In this document: positions 21,508 to 29,033 of the stretch, in pieces | How positions within the stretch are numbered: position 1 is the first letter of the stretch | Layout of the letters: each line of letters starts with the position of its first letter | Virus record (IMG/VR): IMGVR_UViG_3300020165_002639 | Span: 1 to 38,492 of that record | DNA: 38,492 bases | Source of the DNA: a virus | Direction: 5' to 3' (one strand) | Made by a program: the position numbers and the translations under genes | The notes under the pieces: generated by a model | Seen by the model: the letters and a program-made list of their open reading frames with translations, nothing else | Told to the model about the DNA's origin: nothing | The model's database searches: none

Positions 21508-22388
21508 AATGTTTGTAAAGGTTTTCGTAAGGTGCTGTAGTAATTGTATAGGTAATCTGCCCAAATCTGATGTCCCTCGGCCGAAGGATGTCTGGTTGAT
21601 TTCTCAGAGTTTAATTTGCTCACATCAAAAAGCCTAACCAATTCTACCATGTGCTTGGTTTGTTGTAAAAAACCCTTGAGGATGTCTTTCAAATTATTTT
21701 CTTTACAGTACTTTTGGAATGGTGGTATCGCTACCCCAGAAACCATTGGTGTGATAATTTTGTAATTTATTTTTTGCTTTTTAAACAATAAATCTTGCCA
21801 GGTTGTATTAAGAAAATTATACTGATCACAATTCAAATCTATGTCCCAGCAATTTTTTGAGAAAGAATGAAATTTTGGAATAGGTAAAAATTTATCTAAA
21901 TGTTTAAGAACCGTGATATCAAAATAACTTTTACTAAAATCTTCAAAAGTTTTAATGTCATTTAATTTTTTTTTTATAATTTGTTTTGCGATGACTATCT
22001 CTCTGAACAATTCGGTTAAACACACATGTACATATACATTCTCATATTTTTCATAGTATCCGCTTTCGATTGCTTGTTTTATTATCATGTATTGTTTCAT
22101 GATCCAGGTGTTACTGGTACCACACCAACCAATCATTAACCAATCACTTTCTAATTTTTCTGCTAACCTATTTGTGTAAAATTCAGTATATCTTACTTTC
22201 TTGTTGTTAAAATCTGAATTTGTTCCTCCCAGGCTTTCCCCCCATGTCCAACTGTCTCCTATGCAGATAAGTAGGTCCTTTTTTGATTGTATTTTTTCTG
22301 CTACCCATTCTCTGGGATTGCTTCCGTTTTGTGTAGCACCGTTCCAAATGTACTCACTCTCTATAGGTATGGGGTATAATTTTATCAT
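21504..22388 (-). CDS. SGNH/GDSL-hydrolase-like protein, AT-rich gene
   Basis: A 294-residue SGNH-type protein. Block I is ICIGDSWTWGE with nucleophile S46; a GTSNTW segment resembles the oxyanion Gly/Asn blocks; the C-terminal HPSAEGHQIWADYL matches block V. In the usual DxxH motif the Asp three residues before His is Ser here (STRH), so activity may be altered. SGNH enzymes deacylate or deacetylate lipids and glycans. The 60 bases from 21901 have only 14 G+C against 27 in the 60 from 12961, marking this pair of genes as foreign in composition. It starts in the stop of the 90-aa gene (TAATG). Confidence 0.75.
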   Translation of the reverse strand: MIKLYPIPIESEYIWNGATQNGSNPREWVAEKIQSKKDLLICIGDSWTWGESLGGTNSDFNNKKVRYTEFYTNRLAEKLESDWLMIGWCGTSNTWIMKQYMIIKQAIESGYYEKYENVYVHVCLTELFREIVIAKQIIKKKLNDIKTFEDFSKSYFDITVLKHLDKFLPIPKFHSFSKNCWDIDLNCDQYNFLNTTWQDLLFKKQKINYKIITPMVSGVAIPPFQKYCKENNLKDILKGFLQQTKHMVELVRLFDVSKLNSEKSTRHPSAEGHQIWADYLYNYYSTLRKPLQTL

Positions 22389-22660
22389 TATTTAACGAAC
22401 TGATCTAACATGTTGCCATAGGTTTTATGGAAATGTTTGTATATGGTATCGTAGGAAATATGATCAACCAGATTGGGTTGGCCGGGCACTTCACACTTCA
22501 ACACTTCTTTGTCCACGAGATCTAGGACCACACCGGATTGCACCAACTTGCCTGGGCCGATGCTCTTCTTTGAAAGTTCAACAAGCTCGTCGTATGTGCC
22601 CTTCATGTTTAGACTGTACTTCACAATCATATATCTTTTCTTGTTGTGCTTACTGCCCAT
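22388..22660 (-). CDS. Small protein downstream of clamp loader, unknown
   Basis: A 90-residue basic protein (MGSKHNKKRYMIVKYSLNMKG to MLDQFVK). It overlaps the gp44 stop by 11 bases. In T4 the gene after 44 is 62 (small clamp loader subunit), followed by regA. This protein is much shorter than gp62 and shows no RegA motif I can recognise. An alternative start at Met11 (MIVKYSL) is possible. It is probably a replication-linked or regulatory protein by position only. Confidence 0.65.
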   Translation of the reverse strand: MGSKHNKKRYMIVKYSLNMKGTYDELVELSKKSIGPGKLVQSGVVLDLVDKEVLKCEVPGQPNLVDHISYDTIYKHFHKTYGNMLDQFVK

Positions 22661-23579
22661 TTGATAACCTTGCTAATTTGATCATGACACTGGCTAGATT
22701 TATCTCAGGATCAGCAACGAAAGAGTGATCAACCAGTCCTTGTTTGATTATCAATACAGCCTTGTCTTGGTTGTCCTCATCTTTAGATATGATATCCAAG
22801 TTGTCGTACAGCCATCTGTATATCTCCTCACACTCCTCTGGTCTGGCTTGGGCACAAACAAGTTTCCTTGCTTCTTGTATCTTGCCCTGTTTAAACAGAT
22901 CAACCATTTGCAATCTGTAATCCTGCTGTCCTGAATCACCAGTTGCTGGTGGCATCAGTTTGCCATCTCTACAATTCTGTTGTATCATGTTGATACATTT
23001 TCTTAGATCAGGATAACTTGCTTTCACATAAGTGTCTAGTACTTCTATGTCTGGTTCCATCTGTTCTGCAATCAGTATCTCTGCTGTCCTTGCCGTGAAT
23101 TCATTTTTATCAATTGTTTCCATGTGGAAGCCTTGACATCTGCTGTGCAGTGCAGGAATAACTCTGTTGGGGTAGTTGCAAGTCAATATGAATCTTGCTG
23201 ATGTGTGATACATTTCCATGACGCCACGTAGTGCCGCCTGCCCATTTGGACTCATGTAGTCTGCCTCATCCAGTAATACGTATTTGTAATCACCAAATGG
23301 CATTATCTGTACGAAGTTATTGATCTTCTCTCTAACTGTGTCCACAGAATTTTCTCTTGAAGCATTTATTTCCAGTATGTCATAACTGCTGACATCTAGT
23401 TCTTGAAACAGTACTTTTGCTAGTGTGGTTTTACCCACTCCAGGTGCACCACTCAATAACAAATGCGGAATTGCTTTGTCATTGATCCATGTTTGTATTT
23501 GACTTCGCTGTGCTTCGTCCCTTACAACATATTCTTTCAATTGTTTCGGTCTGTATTTTTCTACCCAAAGTTCTTTCAT
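22650..23579 (-). CDS. 44: Sliding clamp loader large subunit, T4 gp44-like
   Basis: A 309-residue AAA+ ATPase of the clamp loader family, which opens and loads the DNA polymerase sliding clamp. The motifs are the RFC-box start LWVEKYRPKQLKEYV, Walker A GAPGVGKT (44-51), Walker B LLDEADYM (103-108) and sensor/Arg finger HSRCQ (145-149). The length matches T4 gp44. The start overlaps the stop of the 54-aa gene (ATGA). The protein needs a gp62 partner and gp45 clamp, neither visible in this window. It lies downstream of the formate dehydrogenase promoter. Confidence 0.95.
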   Translation of the reverse strand: MKELWVEKYRPKQLKEYVVRDEAQRSQIQTWINDKAIPHLLLSGAPGVGKTTLAKVLFQELDVSSYDILEINASRENSVDTVREKINNFVQIMPFGDYKYVLLDEADYMSPNGQAALRGVMEMYHTSARFILTCNYPNRVIPALHSRCQGFHMETIDKNEFTARTAEILIAEQMEPDIEVLDTYVKASYPDLRKCINMIQQNCRDGKLMPPATGDSGQQDYRLQMVDLFKQGKIQEARKLVCAQARPEECEEIYRWLYDNLDIISKDEDNQDKAVLIIKQGLVDHSFVADPEINLASVMIKLARLSNGQ

Positions 23580-23740
23580 TTACGTAACCATTTCCTTGCC
23601 GCTTCGATTGGATTTTTCAATCCGTCGTATGTTGAATCGATAAACTTAATATGTTTATATAGGCTTTGTGATAATTTGTCAACGGTGGTTTGAAGTTTAT
23701 CAATTTTCTTATGTAATTCTTCAATTTCCTTTTTAGTCAT
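23576..23740 (-). CDS. 54-aa coiled-coil protein with start codon in an inverted repeat
   Basis: A 54-residue protein starting at ATG 23740 (MTKKEIEELHKKIDKL) with a strong heptad pattern through residue 30 (DKLQTTVDKLSQSL), then a basic end RKWLRK. A longer frame reaching 23854 overlaps formate dehydrogenase and is rejected. The 13 bases up to and including the first two bases of the start codon (23739-23751) are an exact inverted copy of 23660-23672 within the gene. A hairpin could block initiation. It overlaps the gp44 start by 4 bases. Function unknown. Confidence 0.7.
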   Translation of the reverse strand: MTKKEIEELHKKIDKLQTTVDKLSQSLYKHIKFIDSTYDGLKNPIEAARKWLRK

Positions 23741-23751
23741 CACAAAGCCTA
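23660..23751. repeat. 13-bp perfect inverted repeat spanning a start codon
   Basis: TAGGCTTTGTGAT at 23660-23672 and ATCACAAAGCCTA at 23739-23751 are exact reverse complements separated by 66 bases. On the minus-strand mRNA the first arm ends in the AU of the start codon of the 54-aa gene. Pairing would hide that start. Confidence 0.55.
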
Positions 23752-23756
23752 CTATA

Positions 23757-24953
23757 TTATTTTTTATATTTTGCCGCCTCTTCAGATCCACCTGTTGCAG
23801 TTCCTTTACTGTAACTGTGGGCACCCATGCCAGCAAGTTCACCGTTCTGTACAATTAGGTATTGATCCCTGATTGGTGTGTTATCGAACATACATTCCAG
23901 TATCTCTCTAACACCGTCAGCATATCTTGTCTGTGCTGATAGTGATGTTCCTGATGTGTGTGGTGTCATACCATGATTTGGCATTGATCTCCAAACGTGA
24001 TCATTTGGTGCTGGTTGTGGGAACCAAACGTCTCCTGCATAACCAGACAGTTGTCCGCTTTTCAATGCATCTGCGATGGCTTCTCTGTTACAGATCTTGC
24101 CTCTCGCAGTGTTGACAATGTAAGCACCTTTTTTCATCTTGCTTATCATTTCAGCATCAAATAAGTTTTCCGTCTCTGGGTGTAGTGGACAGTTGATTGT
24201 CACAACGTCACAAACTTTGACCATTGACTCCACTGACTCATGGAAAGTAAGATTCAACTCTTGCTCTATTGCTTCAGGCAGTCTGTGTCTGTCAAAGTAA
24301 TGTAGATGTACATCAAATGGTTTCATTTTTCTCAGTGCATCCAAGCCAATACGTCCAGCCGCAACTGTACCTATGTGCATACCTTCAACGTCATATGATC
24401 TTTGTACTGCGTCAGCGATGTTCCAGCCACCTGCATTAACGATTGCGTGTTGGGTGTGATAATCTCTAACCATAGAAACTATCATCATCACGATGTGTTC
24501 AGCAACTGATCTTGAATTACAGTAAGTCACTTCTACAACATCAATCTTGTGATCCATAGCCGCCTGTAAGTCCACGTGATCAGATCCGATACCTGCCGTG
24601 ATTGCCATCTTAAGGTTCTTTGCTTTCTCCATTTTTTCTCTTGTCAGGTAGTAAGGGAAAAACGGTTGAGAAATAACAACGTCTGCATCTACCAGCTCTT
24701 TGTCTGCTTCGCAGTCGTCACCATCTTTGCTAGAAGTCACAACAAGTTCATGTCCTGCATCTTCTAGAAACTTTCTTAGTCCAAGTTCGCCAGATACACA
24801 ACCTAACAGTTCACCCGCATTAAAATCTCTGCCTTTTGGTGATGGTAGTGTCATACCGTCTGGATACTTTTCTAACTTGGGTAGATCCGTAAGTGGATAA
24901 CTCTCAGGCATTCCGCCTTTAGGGTCGTCGTATAATACACATAGTATTTTCAT
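23757..24953 (-). CDS. fdh: NAD-dependent formate dehydrogenase
   Basis: A 398-residue D-2-hydroxyacid-dehydrogenase-family enzyme matching bacterial NAD-formate dehydrogenase almost end to end. It oxidises formate to CO2 and makes NADH. Catalytic residues sit at the same numbers I know from the Pseudomonas enzyme: I122, N146 (VTYCNS), R284 (NTARGK), Q313 (FPQPAP), H332 and S334 (MTPHTSGT). The NAD site is GTVAAGRIG (195-203) with D221 (FDRHRLPE), which favours NAD over NADP. The C-terminal AHSYSKGTATGGSEEAA is typical. It has its own sigma70-like promoter and an AGGAG ribosome-binding site. Base use matches phage neighbours. Confidence 0.95.
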   Translation of the reverse strand: MKILCVLYDDPKGGMPESYPLTDLPKLEKYPDGMTLPSPKGRDFNAGELLGCVSGELGLRKFLEDAGHELVVTSSKDGDDCEADKELVDADVVISQPFFPYYLTREKMEKAKNLKMAITAGIGSDHVDLQAAMDHKIDVVEVTYCNSRSVAEHIVMMIVSMVRDYHTQHAIVNAGGWNIADAVQRSYDVEGMHIGTVAAGRIGLDALRKMKPFDVHLHYFDRHRLPEAIEQELNLTFHESVESMVKVCDVVTINCPLHPETENLFDAEMISKMKKGAYIVNTARGKICNREAIADALKSGQLSGYAGDVWFPQPAPNDHVWRSMPNHGMTPHTSGTSLSAQTRYADGVREILECMFDNTPIRDQYLIVQNGELAGMGAHSYSKGTATGGSEEAAKYKK

Positions 24954-24975
24954 TTTATCTCCTGTTAGTGTAATG

Positions 24976-25004
24976 ATTATACAGAATTTTCTAGGTATTG
25001 TCTA
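24976..25004 (-). promoter_or_regulatory. Sigma70-like promoter for formate dehydrogenase
   Basis: The minus strand has -35 TAGACA (24999-25004), a 17-base spacer and a perfect -10 TATAAT (24976-24981). About 16 bases of leader with AGGAG lead to the ATG at 24953. The promoter lies mostly inside the end of the UV endonuclease gene. It likely drives fdh, the 54-aa gene, gp44 and beyond in early or middle infection. Confidence 0.7.
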
Positions 25005-26017
25005 TATAATTGTTCCGTGGCCATGTTTTTACCTTTGGCCTCTACCTGTATGTCGAAGTTCTCAGAGAAGCTCAATGCCCAGTCATTCACCTTCCTGTTT
25101 GGTAATAGGTCCGAGTGTGCCCGTAGTTTCTGTTTCTTGCAACCTCTGTCAAGTAGATCCTTCATGTTGTGCATCTCTGTGTGCATAGTGTCTGTCAATC
25201 CTGCGACTGCAAGGTGTTCGTCCCTGGAGTAGGAGTAGTGCATACTAGGTCTCACACCACGCCAACTGCCTATGACTCTTTTGACTCTATCGTCTGTTGC
25301 TTCAATGTATTCCTCGTCTCTGATCCAATGATGGTGTATGTCCAGTACCAGTGCTAGATGTTTTTCCAACATCAACGACTGATCCAGTCCATGAGACATC
25401 TCATCATTCTCTATGGTGATAAGGTTCCTTGCCTCTTGCGATAATCTAGGTAGTGCTTTTATGATACCGTCTGGTCCTTGCTTGCCTGAGATGTGTACAT
25501 TTATCTTGCAACCATCCTGGAAGCTCTTGCCAAATCCCATCCAACGTGCCATGTCAGCATGGTATTCGAATTCTTCTATGCTACGTTCTACTATGTCAGG
25601 TGTTGCACTTGACAGCACACAGAATTGTCCCGGGTGGAAACTAATTTTCACATCTAACTTCCTTGCCATCTCACCAACGGGTGCAAATAACTTTTCCAAG
25701 TGATTTTGTAAGTCGGGCTGTTGCCACCATGTCTTCCAGTCTTTCTCTGTGTAGCCTTGAAGCATTTCACTGCCCAGTCTCACCATCCTACGTTCAGGCG
25801 GAAGTGTGCCAACACGTTGTATCAACCTACGTGCGGCTAGTGTGTTATGTGTGAGTATGTCCCACTGGCGTTGTACTGCTTCGTCCTTGTGTTCACGAAG
25901 CCAACGCATTGTTGTAGATCTGCCGTTGAGTTCTCTGTCTTTGGCATTCACTTTCATGCCACCAAACTCGCTGGTGTCATTGAGCCATTTGCAACAGAAA
26001 CCGAAACGTTGTACCAT
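24977..26017 (-). CDS. uvdE: UV damage endonuclease (UvdE family)
   Basis: A 346-residue UV damage endonuclease, a TIM-barrel enzyme that nicks DNA 5' to UV photoproducts. Metal-site motifs are visible in order: ISFHPGQF, NVHISGK, TIENDE, LVLDIHHHW, RAHSDLL and VEAKGKN. The length is normal. Known in other marine T4-like phages, it would protect phage DNA from sunlight damage. A sigma70-like promoter (26024-26051) ends about 7 bases before the ATG, with no Shine-Dalgarno sequence. Confidence 0.93.
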   Translation of the reverse strand: MVQRFGFCCKWLNDTSEFGGMKVNAKDRELNGRSTTMRWLREHKDEAVQRQWDILTHNTLAARRLIQRVGTLPPERRMVRLGSEMLQGYTEKDWKTWWQQPDLQNHLEKLFAPVGEMARKLDVKISFHPGQFCVLSSATPDIVERSIEEFEYHADMARWMGFGKSFQDGCKINVHISGKQGPDGIIKALPRLSQEARNLITIENDEMSHGLDQSLMLEKHLALVLDIHHHWIRDEEYIEATDDRVKRVIGSWRGVRPSMHYSYSRDEHLAVAGLTDTMHTEMHNMKDLLDRGCKKQKLRAHSDLLPNRKVNDWALSFSENFDIQVEAKGKNMATEQLYRQYLENSV

Positions 26018-26023
26018 GTGCTT

Positions 26024-26051
26024 AGTGTAACAGATTATGGAGATATGTCAA
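26024..26051 (-). promoter_or_regulatory. Candidate sigma70-like promoter for uvdE
   Basis: The minus strand has -35 TTGACA (26046-26051), a 16-base spacer and a weak -10 TACACT (26024-26029). The ATG at 26017 lies about where transcription should start. Confidence 0.5.
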
Positions 26052-26082
26052 GTCAATTTGACCGGTTATAATTTTTTTAGTT

Positions 26083-26325
26083 TTAATCGCTTTCATACTG
26101 TATATAATTTATGTCGGTTATTATTCCCCAACCAGGCCCATGTGGGAATGGCCTCCTTATTGGGTAATCATTTACATCTGAGATCTCTCTGTATTTGTTT
26201 GCACAGGGTGGACCACAGAAAGGCCTAATCAGTCTTTTTTCATATTTGGTGTCGTGTATGCTGTCGTACCAGTAAATTGCGTTTGTGAAAGTTTTCTTGC
26301 AGACGTAACAGGTATGGTTATTCAT
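26083..26325 (-). CDS. Small zinc-finger protein
   Basis: An 80-residue protein with CYVC at residues 6-9 and C-x-x-x-C (CGPPC) at about 37-41, a likely four-Cys zinc site (treble-clef or HNH-like). The end (FPHGPGWGIITDINYIQYESD) is aromatic. No nuclease His-Asn pattern is clear. It starts 8 bases inside the stop region of the SGNH-like gene. Nucleic acid or protein binding is plausible; function unknown. Confidence 0.7.
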   Translation of the reverse strand: MNNHTCYVCKKTFTNAIYWYDSIHDTKYEKRLIRPFCGPPCANKYREISDVNDYPIRRPFPHGPGWGIITDINYIQYESD

Positions 26326-27013
26326 ATTTAATTTGGTCTTTTACAGACATTACCCAATCTCGGTAAACACTGTTGTGGAAATGGCATTTGTCATCTTGTA
26401 GACCATTATGCTTCGCACAGTATGAATGTGGATCACTGTTGATCCAGTGTGTTTTATCTAAAAGATCAGGAAACTTTTCAACATGGCCATCATACATATC
26501 TTGTTCAGGGGAAGCAGGATTGGTTATGTCGTAAAAAAATGTCCAGTTGTGTGAGATATTCTTTTGTTTCAAAAACCACAGTGTGCTGGCCACTGATTGG
26601 ATGCTTTCTTTGGCCACGTGTTGATATTCTTCATCGTTGAAGTAACAGGGCATGAAAATTTCATTTGTTCTGTCACTGCCTACCCAACTACCCACTTTCC
26701 CACCTGAACACAAATATCTTCTTTTGTAAGTTTTTATGCAGTGATCGTAATCTGGAATAGAATAAGTGTCATGGGCAGGTATGTCAAATCTTGCCAATCC
26801 AGTGAATTGTGCGTAAACATAATCAACTTTGTTGTTTGAAACATAATCTACACAATTGCCTAGTATGAATTGATTCCCCACACCCCACCAAGATAAATTT
26901 ACTATCTCAGCATCTTGGCCAAACACAACATCTTTCCAGATCTGCTCTTTATTTGGATTTTGCTGATCGTCTACTAGGTTGCTACAACCAAGGAAAAGTA
27001 TTTTTTTAGTCAT
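26318..27013 (-). CDS. SGNH-like hydrolase protein
   Basis: A 231-residue protein with an SGNH layout: FLGCSNL at residues 7-13 (the GxS nucleophile block, Cys replacing Asp), SWWGVGNQFI (block with Gly and Asn) and a C-terminal DDKCHFH giving the DxxH pair D208/H211. It lacks a signal peptide. The likely substrates (acyl or acetyl groups on lipids or glycans) are not shown by sequence. It is not AT-rich, unlike the SGNH gene at 21504-22388, and differs from it strongly. It overlaps the GroES-like gene by 8 bases. Confidence 0.65.
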   Translation of the reverse strand: MTKKILFLGCSNLVDDQQNPNKEQIWKDVVFGQDAEIVNLSWWGVGNQFILGNCVDYVSNNKVDYVYAQFTGLARFDIPAHDTYSIPDYDHCIKTYKRRYLCSGGKVGSWVGSDRTNEIFMPCYFNDEEYQHVAKESIQSVASTLWFLKQKNISHNWTFFYDITNPASPEQDMYDGHVEKFPDLLDKTHWINSDPHSYCAKHNGLQDDKCHFHNSVYRDWVMSVKDQIKYE

Positions 27014-27449
27014 TGCCAGGTAGTTTGGTCATCTGTTGTGCACCGCCTGTGTTGATGTACCCTGCCTGTCTGCTGTTGAAGTCTGGTTCCTCATCTGATA
27101 CCAGCAATATGTCATTCTCGTCGATCATCCTCACCTCAAGTTCGACACCGTTTTTCTTTACTTTGAATCCTCTGCTCCATCTCCCATGTGACACCATTAC
27201 CCACTCACCAACTTTGACGTCTTCCTGTTGATCACCTATGGCGTAAACCTTACCCCATCTTGGATGTATTCCGCCTTCTGATCCGTCGTCATCCATCATT
27301 ATTATTCCGCCCTTGGATTTCCTTTCACCGAAGTGCATGTCTGATACTAATACTCTTTTTTTGAGAGGTTTGATATCGTTCTCTACGGTGTATTCCTTAC
27401 CACCGTGTGATCCAAATCCTTTTGCTTGTAAGTCTTCTAGTTGTCCCAT
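27006..27449 (-). CDS. GroES/gp31-like co-chaperonin
   Basis: A 147-residue protein with a Cpn10-like core: IKPLKKRVLVSDMH (first strand), the mobile-loop region KSKGGIIMMDDD, and HPRWGKVYAIGDQ and VKVGEWVMVSHG (barrel strands). In T4, gp31 replaces GroES so that host GroEL can fold the major capsid protein. The same role is likely here. The extended ends (N-terminal 25 and C-terminal 30 residues) exceed a plain GroES. Confidence 0.8.
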   Translation of the reverse strand: MGQLEDLQAKGFGSHGGKEYTVENDIKPLKKRVLVSDMHFGERKSKGGIIMMDDDGSEGGIHPRWGKVYAIGDQQEDVKVGEWVMVSHGRWSRGFKVKKNGVELEVRMIDENDILLVSDEEPDFNSRQAGYINTGGAQQMTKLPGND

Positions 27450-27470
27450 TATAGGATTATTTTAGCAGAT

Positions 27471-27857
27471 TTATTCTAATCCGTCAAGAGCCGCGTCTAT
27501 GCCTTTTTTGGCTGTGCTCTCTGCTTTAGATTTTGGAGCCACTGTTTTCTTTGGCGCTGGTTTAGATGCCATCTTCTGGACAGTCTGTTTTACTGGTTCT
27601 GTTTTTGGTGCCGCTGTTGATTTGTTCTTTGTTGGTGTGTCACTGACCATGCCCTTTGGCTGTTCATAGTATTTTTTCATCACAGTTTCTTTTTTGGTGA
27701 CTACCTTTCCGCCTGCTCCCAACACGTCGCCTTTAGCATTGACGTTCATGTTTCCAACTGCCTGCACGGCTTCGTTGGCGGCTCTAAGTTTTTCAATATC
27801 AATCATGCGTCCCTGCATTGATCTGTACATTTTTTTTCGGGGTGCTCTTGCTACCAT
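27471..27857 (-). CDS. Basic conserved phage protein, unknown
   Basis: A 128-residue, strongly basic protein. The N-terminal half contains a conserved-looking stretch (MQGRMIDIEKLRAANEAVQ, then VNAKGDVLGAGGKVVTKKE), and the C-terminal half is a low-complexity Ala/Lys/Pro/Thr tail. I recall the VNAxGDxLGxGGK pattern in T4-like cyanophages, near structural or head genes. The ribosome-binding site ATAGGAG is good. Function unknown; DNA or virion binding is plausible. Confidence 0.75.
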   Translation of the reverse strand: MVARAPRKKMYRSMQGRMIDIEKLRAANEAVQAVGNMNVNAKGDVLGAGGKVVTKKETVMKKYYEQPKGMVSDTPTKNKSTAAPKTEPVKQTVQKMASKPAPKKTVAPKSKAESTAKKGIDAALDGLE

Positions 27858-27884
27858 ATTATATGCTCCTATTATTATTACTTA

Positions 27885-28412
27885 TCATCTCAAAAACTCA
27901 GTGATATCTAAATTGTACAACATGGGATTTATCTTGTGTACTCCTATCAAGAACAAGCAGAAACTGGCCACACTGGAACCTCTACCCACACCCCAGACAA
28001 TATTATTTGCTCTCAACGTGTCAACAAAGTAAATCAAGAATTGTAGAACACGTATGAACTGTTTCTTCTCAAACAGCTCATATTCCATCTGCACTCGGAA
28101 TTTCTCTTCATCGTTCTGACATTTGTCAAGCAACCACTGTAGGACATTTATTTGGTAATAACTCTCAGGCATGTGCCACTCGTCACAGTTCTGTTTGTCA
28201 AACTCCTCAGGTATTGGTCTTTCGGGTGCTGTATTGATCACTGGAAGATCTATGCCGAGCTCTTTGAGGCTGTCTGAATACTTGTCTATGTCGTTGAAGT
28301 AAAGTTTTGATATGTCAAAGTTTGGATCTGTGTAAAGTAATTCTATAACATCCTCTTCTGAGAATATTACATCACCGTGATCATTTATCTTTGTTTTTGT
28401 TTTTGCCGCCAT
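27885..28412 (-). CDS. Truncated DNA polymerase III alpha-like protein
   Basis: A 175-residue protein. Its end (about 140-175, VWGVGRGSSVASFCLFLIG and the INPMLYNLDITEFLR tail) matches the segment of bacterial DnaE just before the catalytic aspartates (GxGRGSxxxSLxxYxLGIxxxxPxxYxLxFERFL). The protein stops with two stop codons right after EFLR, so the polymerase active site is absent and it cannot be a polymerase by itself. The N-terminal 100 residues are acidic and helical. I recall short DnaE-like proteins in other marine phages. It may bind a replication partner. Confidence 0.7.
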   Translation of the reverse strand: MAAKTKTKINDHGDVIFSEEDVIELLYTDPNFDISKLYFNDIDKYSDSLKELGIDLPVINTAPERPIPEEFDKQNCDEWHMPESYYQINVLQWLLDKCQNDEEKFRVQMEYELFEKKQFIRVLQFLIYFVDTLRANNIVWGVGRGSSVASFCLFLIGVHKINPMLYNLDITEFLR

Positions 28413-29022
28413 CTAAAACCTTTGGTTGGAACTCAAATATTTTAGCATGATACTCGTGCTTCTTGTCAATAGGAATCTCTTGATTGTTCCAACTGAAATG
28501 TCCTGTGTAAATGCCTTTGTCGAGTTCTTGGTCATATGTTGCCGTGTCTGCCCTTAACCACCATGGATCGAATTTGCTGTATTTTGCTGAAAACCAATCG
28601 GGTCTATCTAACAGTATAAGCTCTTTACTGTCTTTGTCAACCTTGTAGGTAATACCATCGCCCTGCCATGAACTCAATTCAATATTATTGATCACGATCT
28701 TGCTGTCCAGTATGCTGTTGGCCTTGCAGAAACACACCGCGGCCATTATCTGGTCATAGGGTGGCTTTGGCAATTCAACGAACCTGTTGGTGCTAGATTT
28801 TTTCAATGTGTTATAGAGTGGTTCATCCCTCCAAGTGGTAATAGTGTTGGCAAATACCTGTTCAAAAAGATTTTTCAGTCTATCAAAGTAATCAGTCTGT
28901 TCCTTGAGGCTGGCAGTGTGTGGAGTCAATGATACATTTAATTTGTATTCATTGGCGAACAGTTCGCCGTCCACTATGATTATTGATTTGAATTTTGTCT
29001 TCCAGGTAAATGTGTTTGACAT
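28381..29022 (-). CDS. Conserved phage protein, unknown
   Basis: A 213-residue protein with beta-rich N-terminus (SIIIVDGELFANEYKLNVS) and a Trp-rich C-terminal part (DPWWLRADTATYDQ, GIYTGHFSWNN). It has a basic end GGKNKNKDK. It overlaps the DnaE-like gene by 32 bases, so the two are co-translated. No enzyme motif recognised. I recall relatives in marine myoviruses only as hypothetical proteins. Confidence 0.7.
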   Translation of the reverse strand: MSNTFTWKTKFKSIIIVDGELFANEYKLNVSLTPHTASLKEQTDYFDRLKNLFEQVFANTITTWRDEPLYNTLKKSSTNRFVELPKPPYDQIMAAVCFCKANSILDSKIVINNIELSSWQGDGITYKVDKDSKELILLDRPDWFSAKYSKFDPWWLRADTATYDQELDKGIYTGHFSWNNQEIPIDKKHEYHAKIFEFQPKVLDGGKNKNKDK

Positions 29023-29033
29023 AAAACTATTTA

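Noticed and set aside
22388-22660. Clamp loader small subunit gp62 or RegA
   Set aside because: It is too short for gp62 and I cannot find RegA sequence features.
23757-24953. Phosphoglycerate or other 2-hydroxyacid dehydrogenase
   Set aside because: The extended N-terminus, the FPQPAP and TPHTSGT motifs and the GAHSYSKG C-terminus are specific to formate dehydrogenase.
27455-27475. A late-promoter octamer before the GroES-like gene
   Set aside because: The minus strand reads GAATAAATC, lacking the final A of NATAAATA, so I did not count it.
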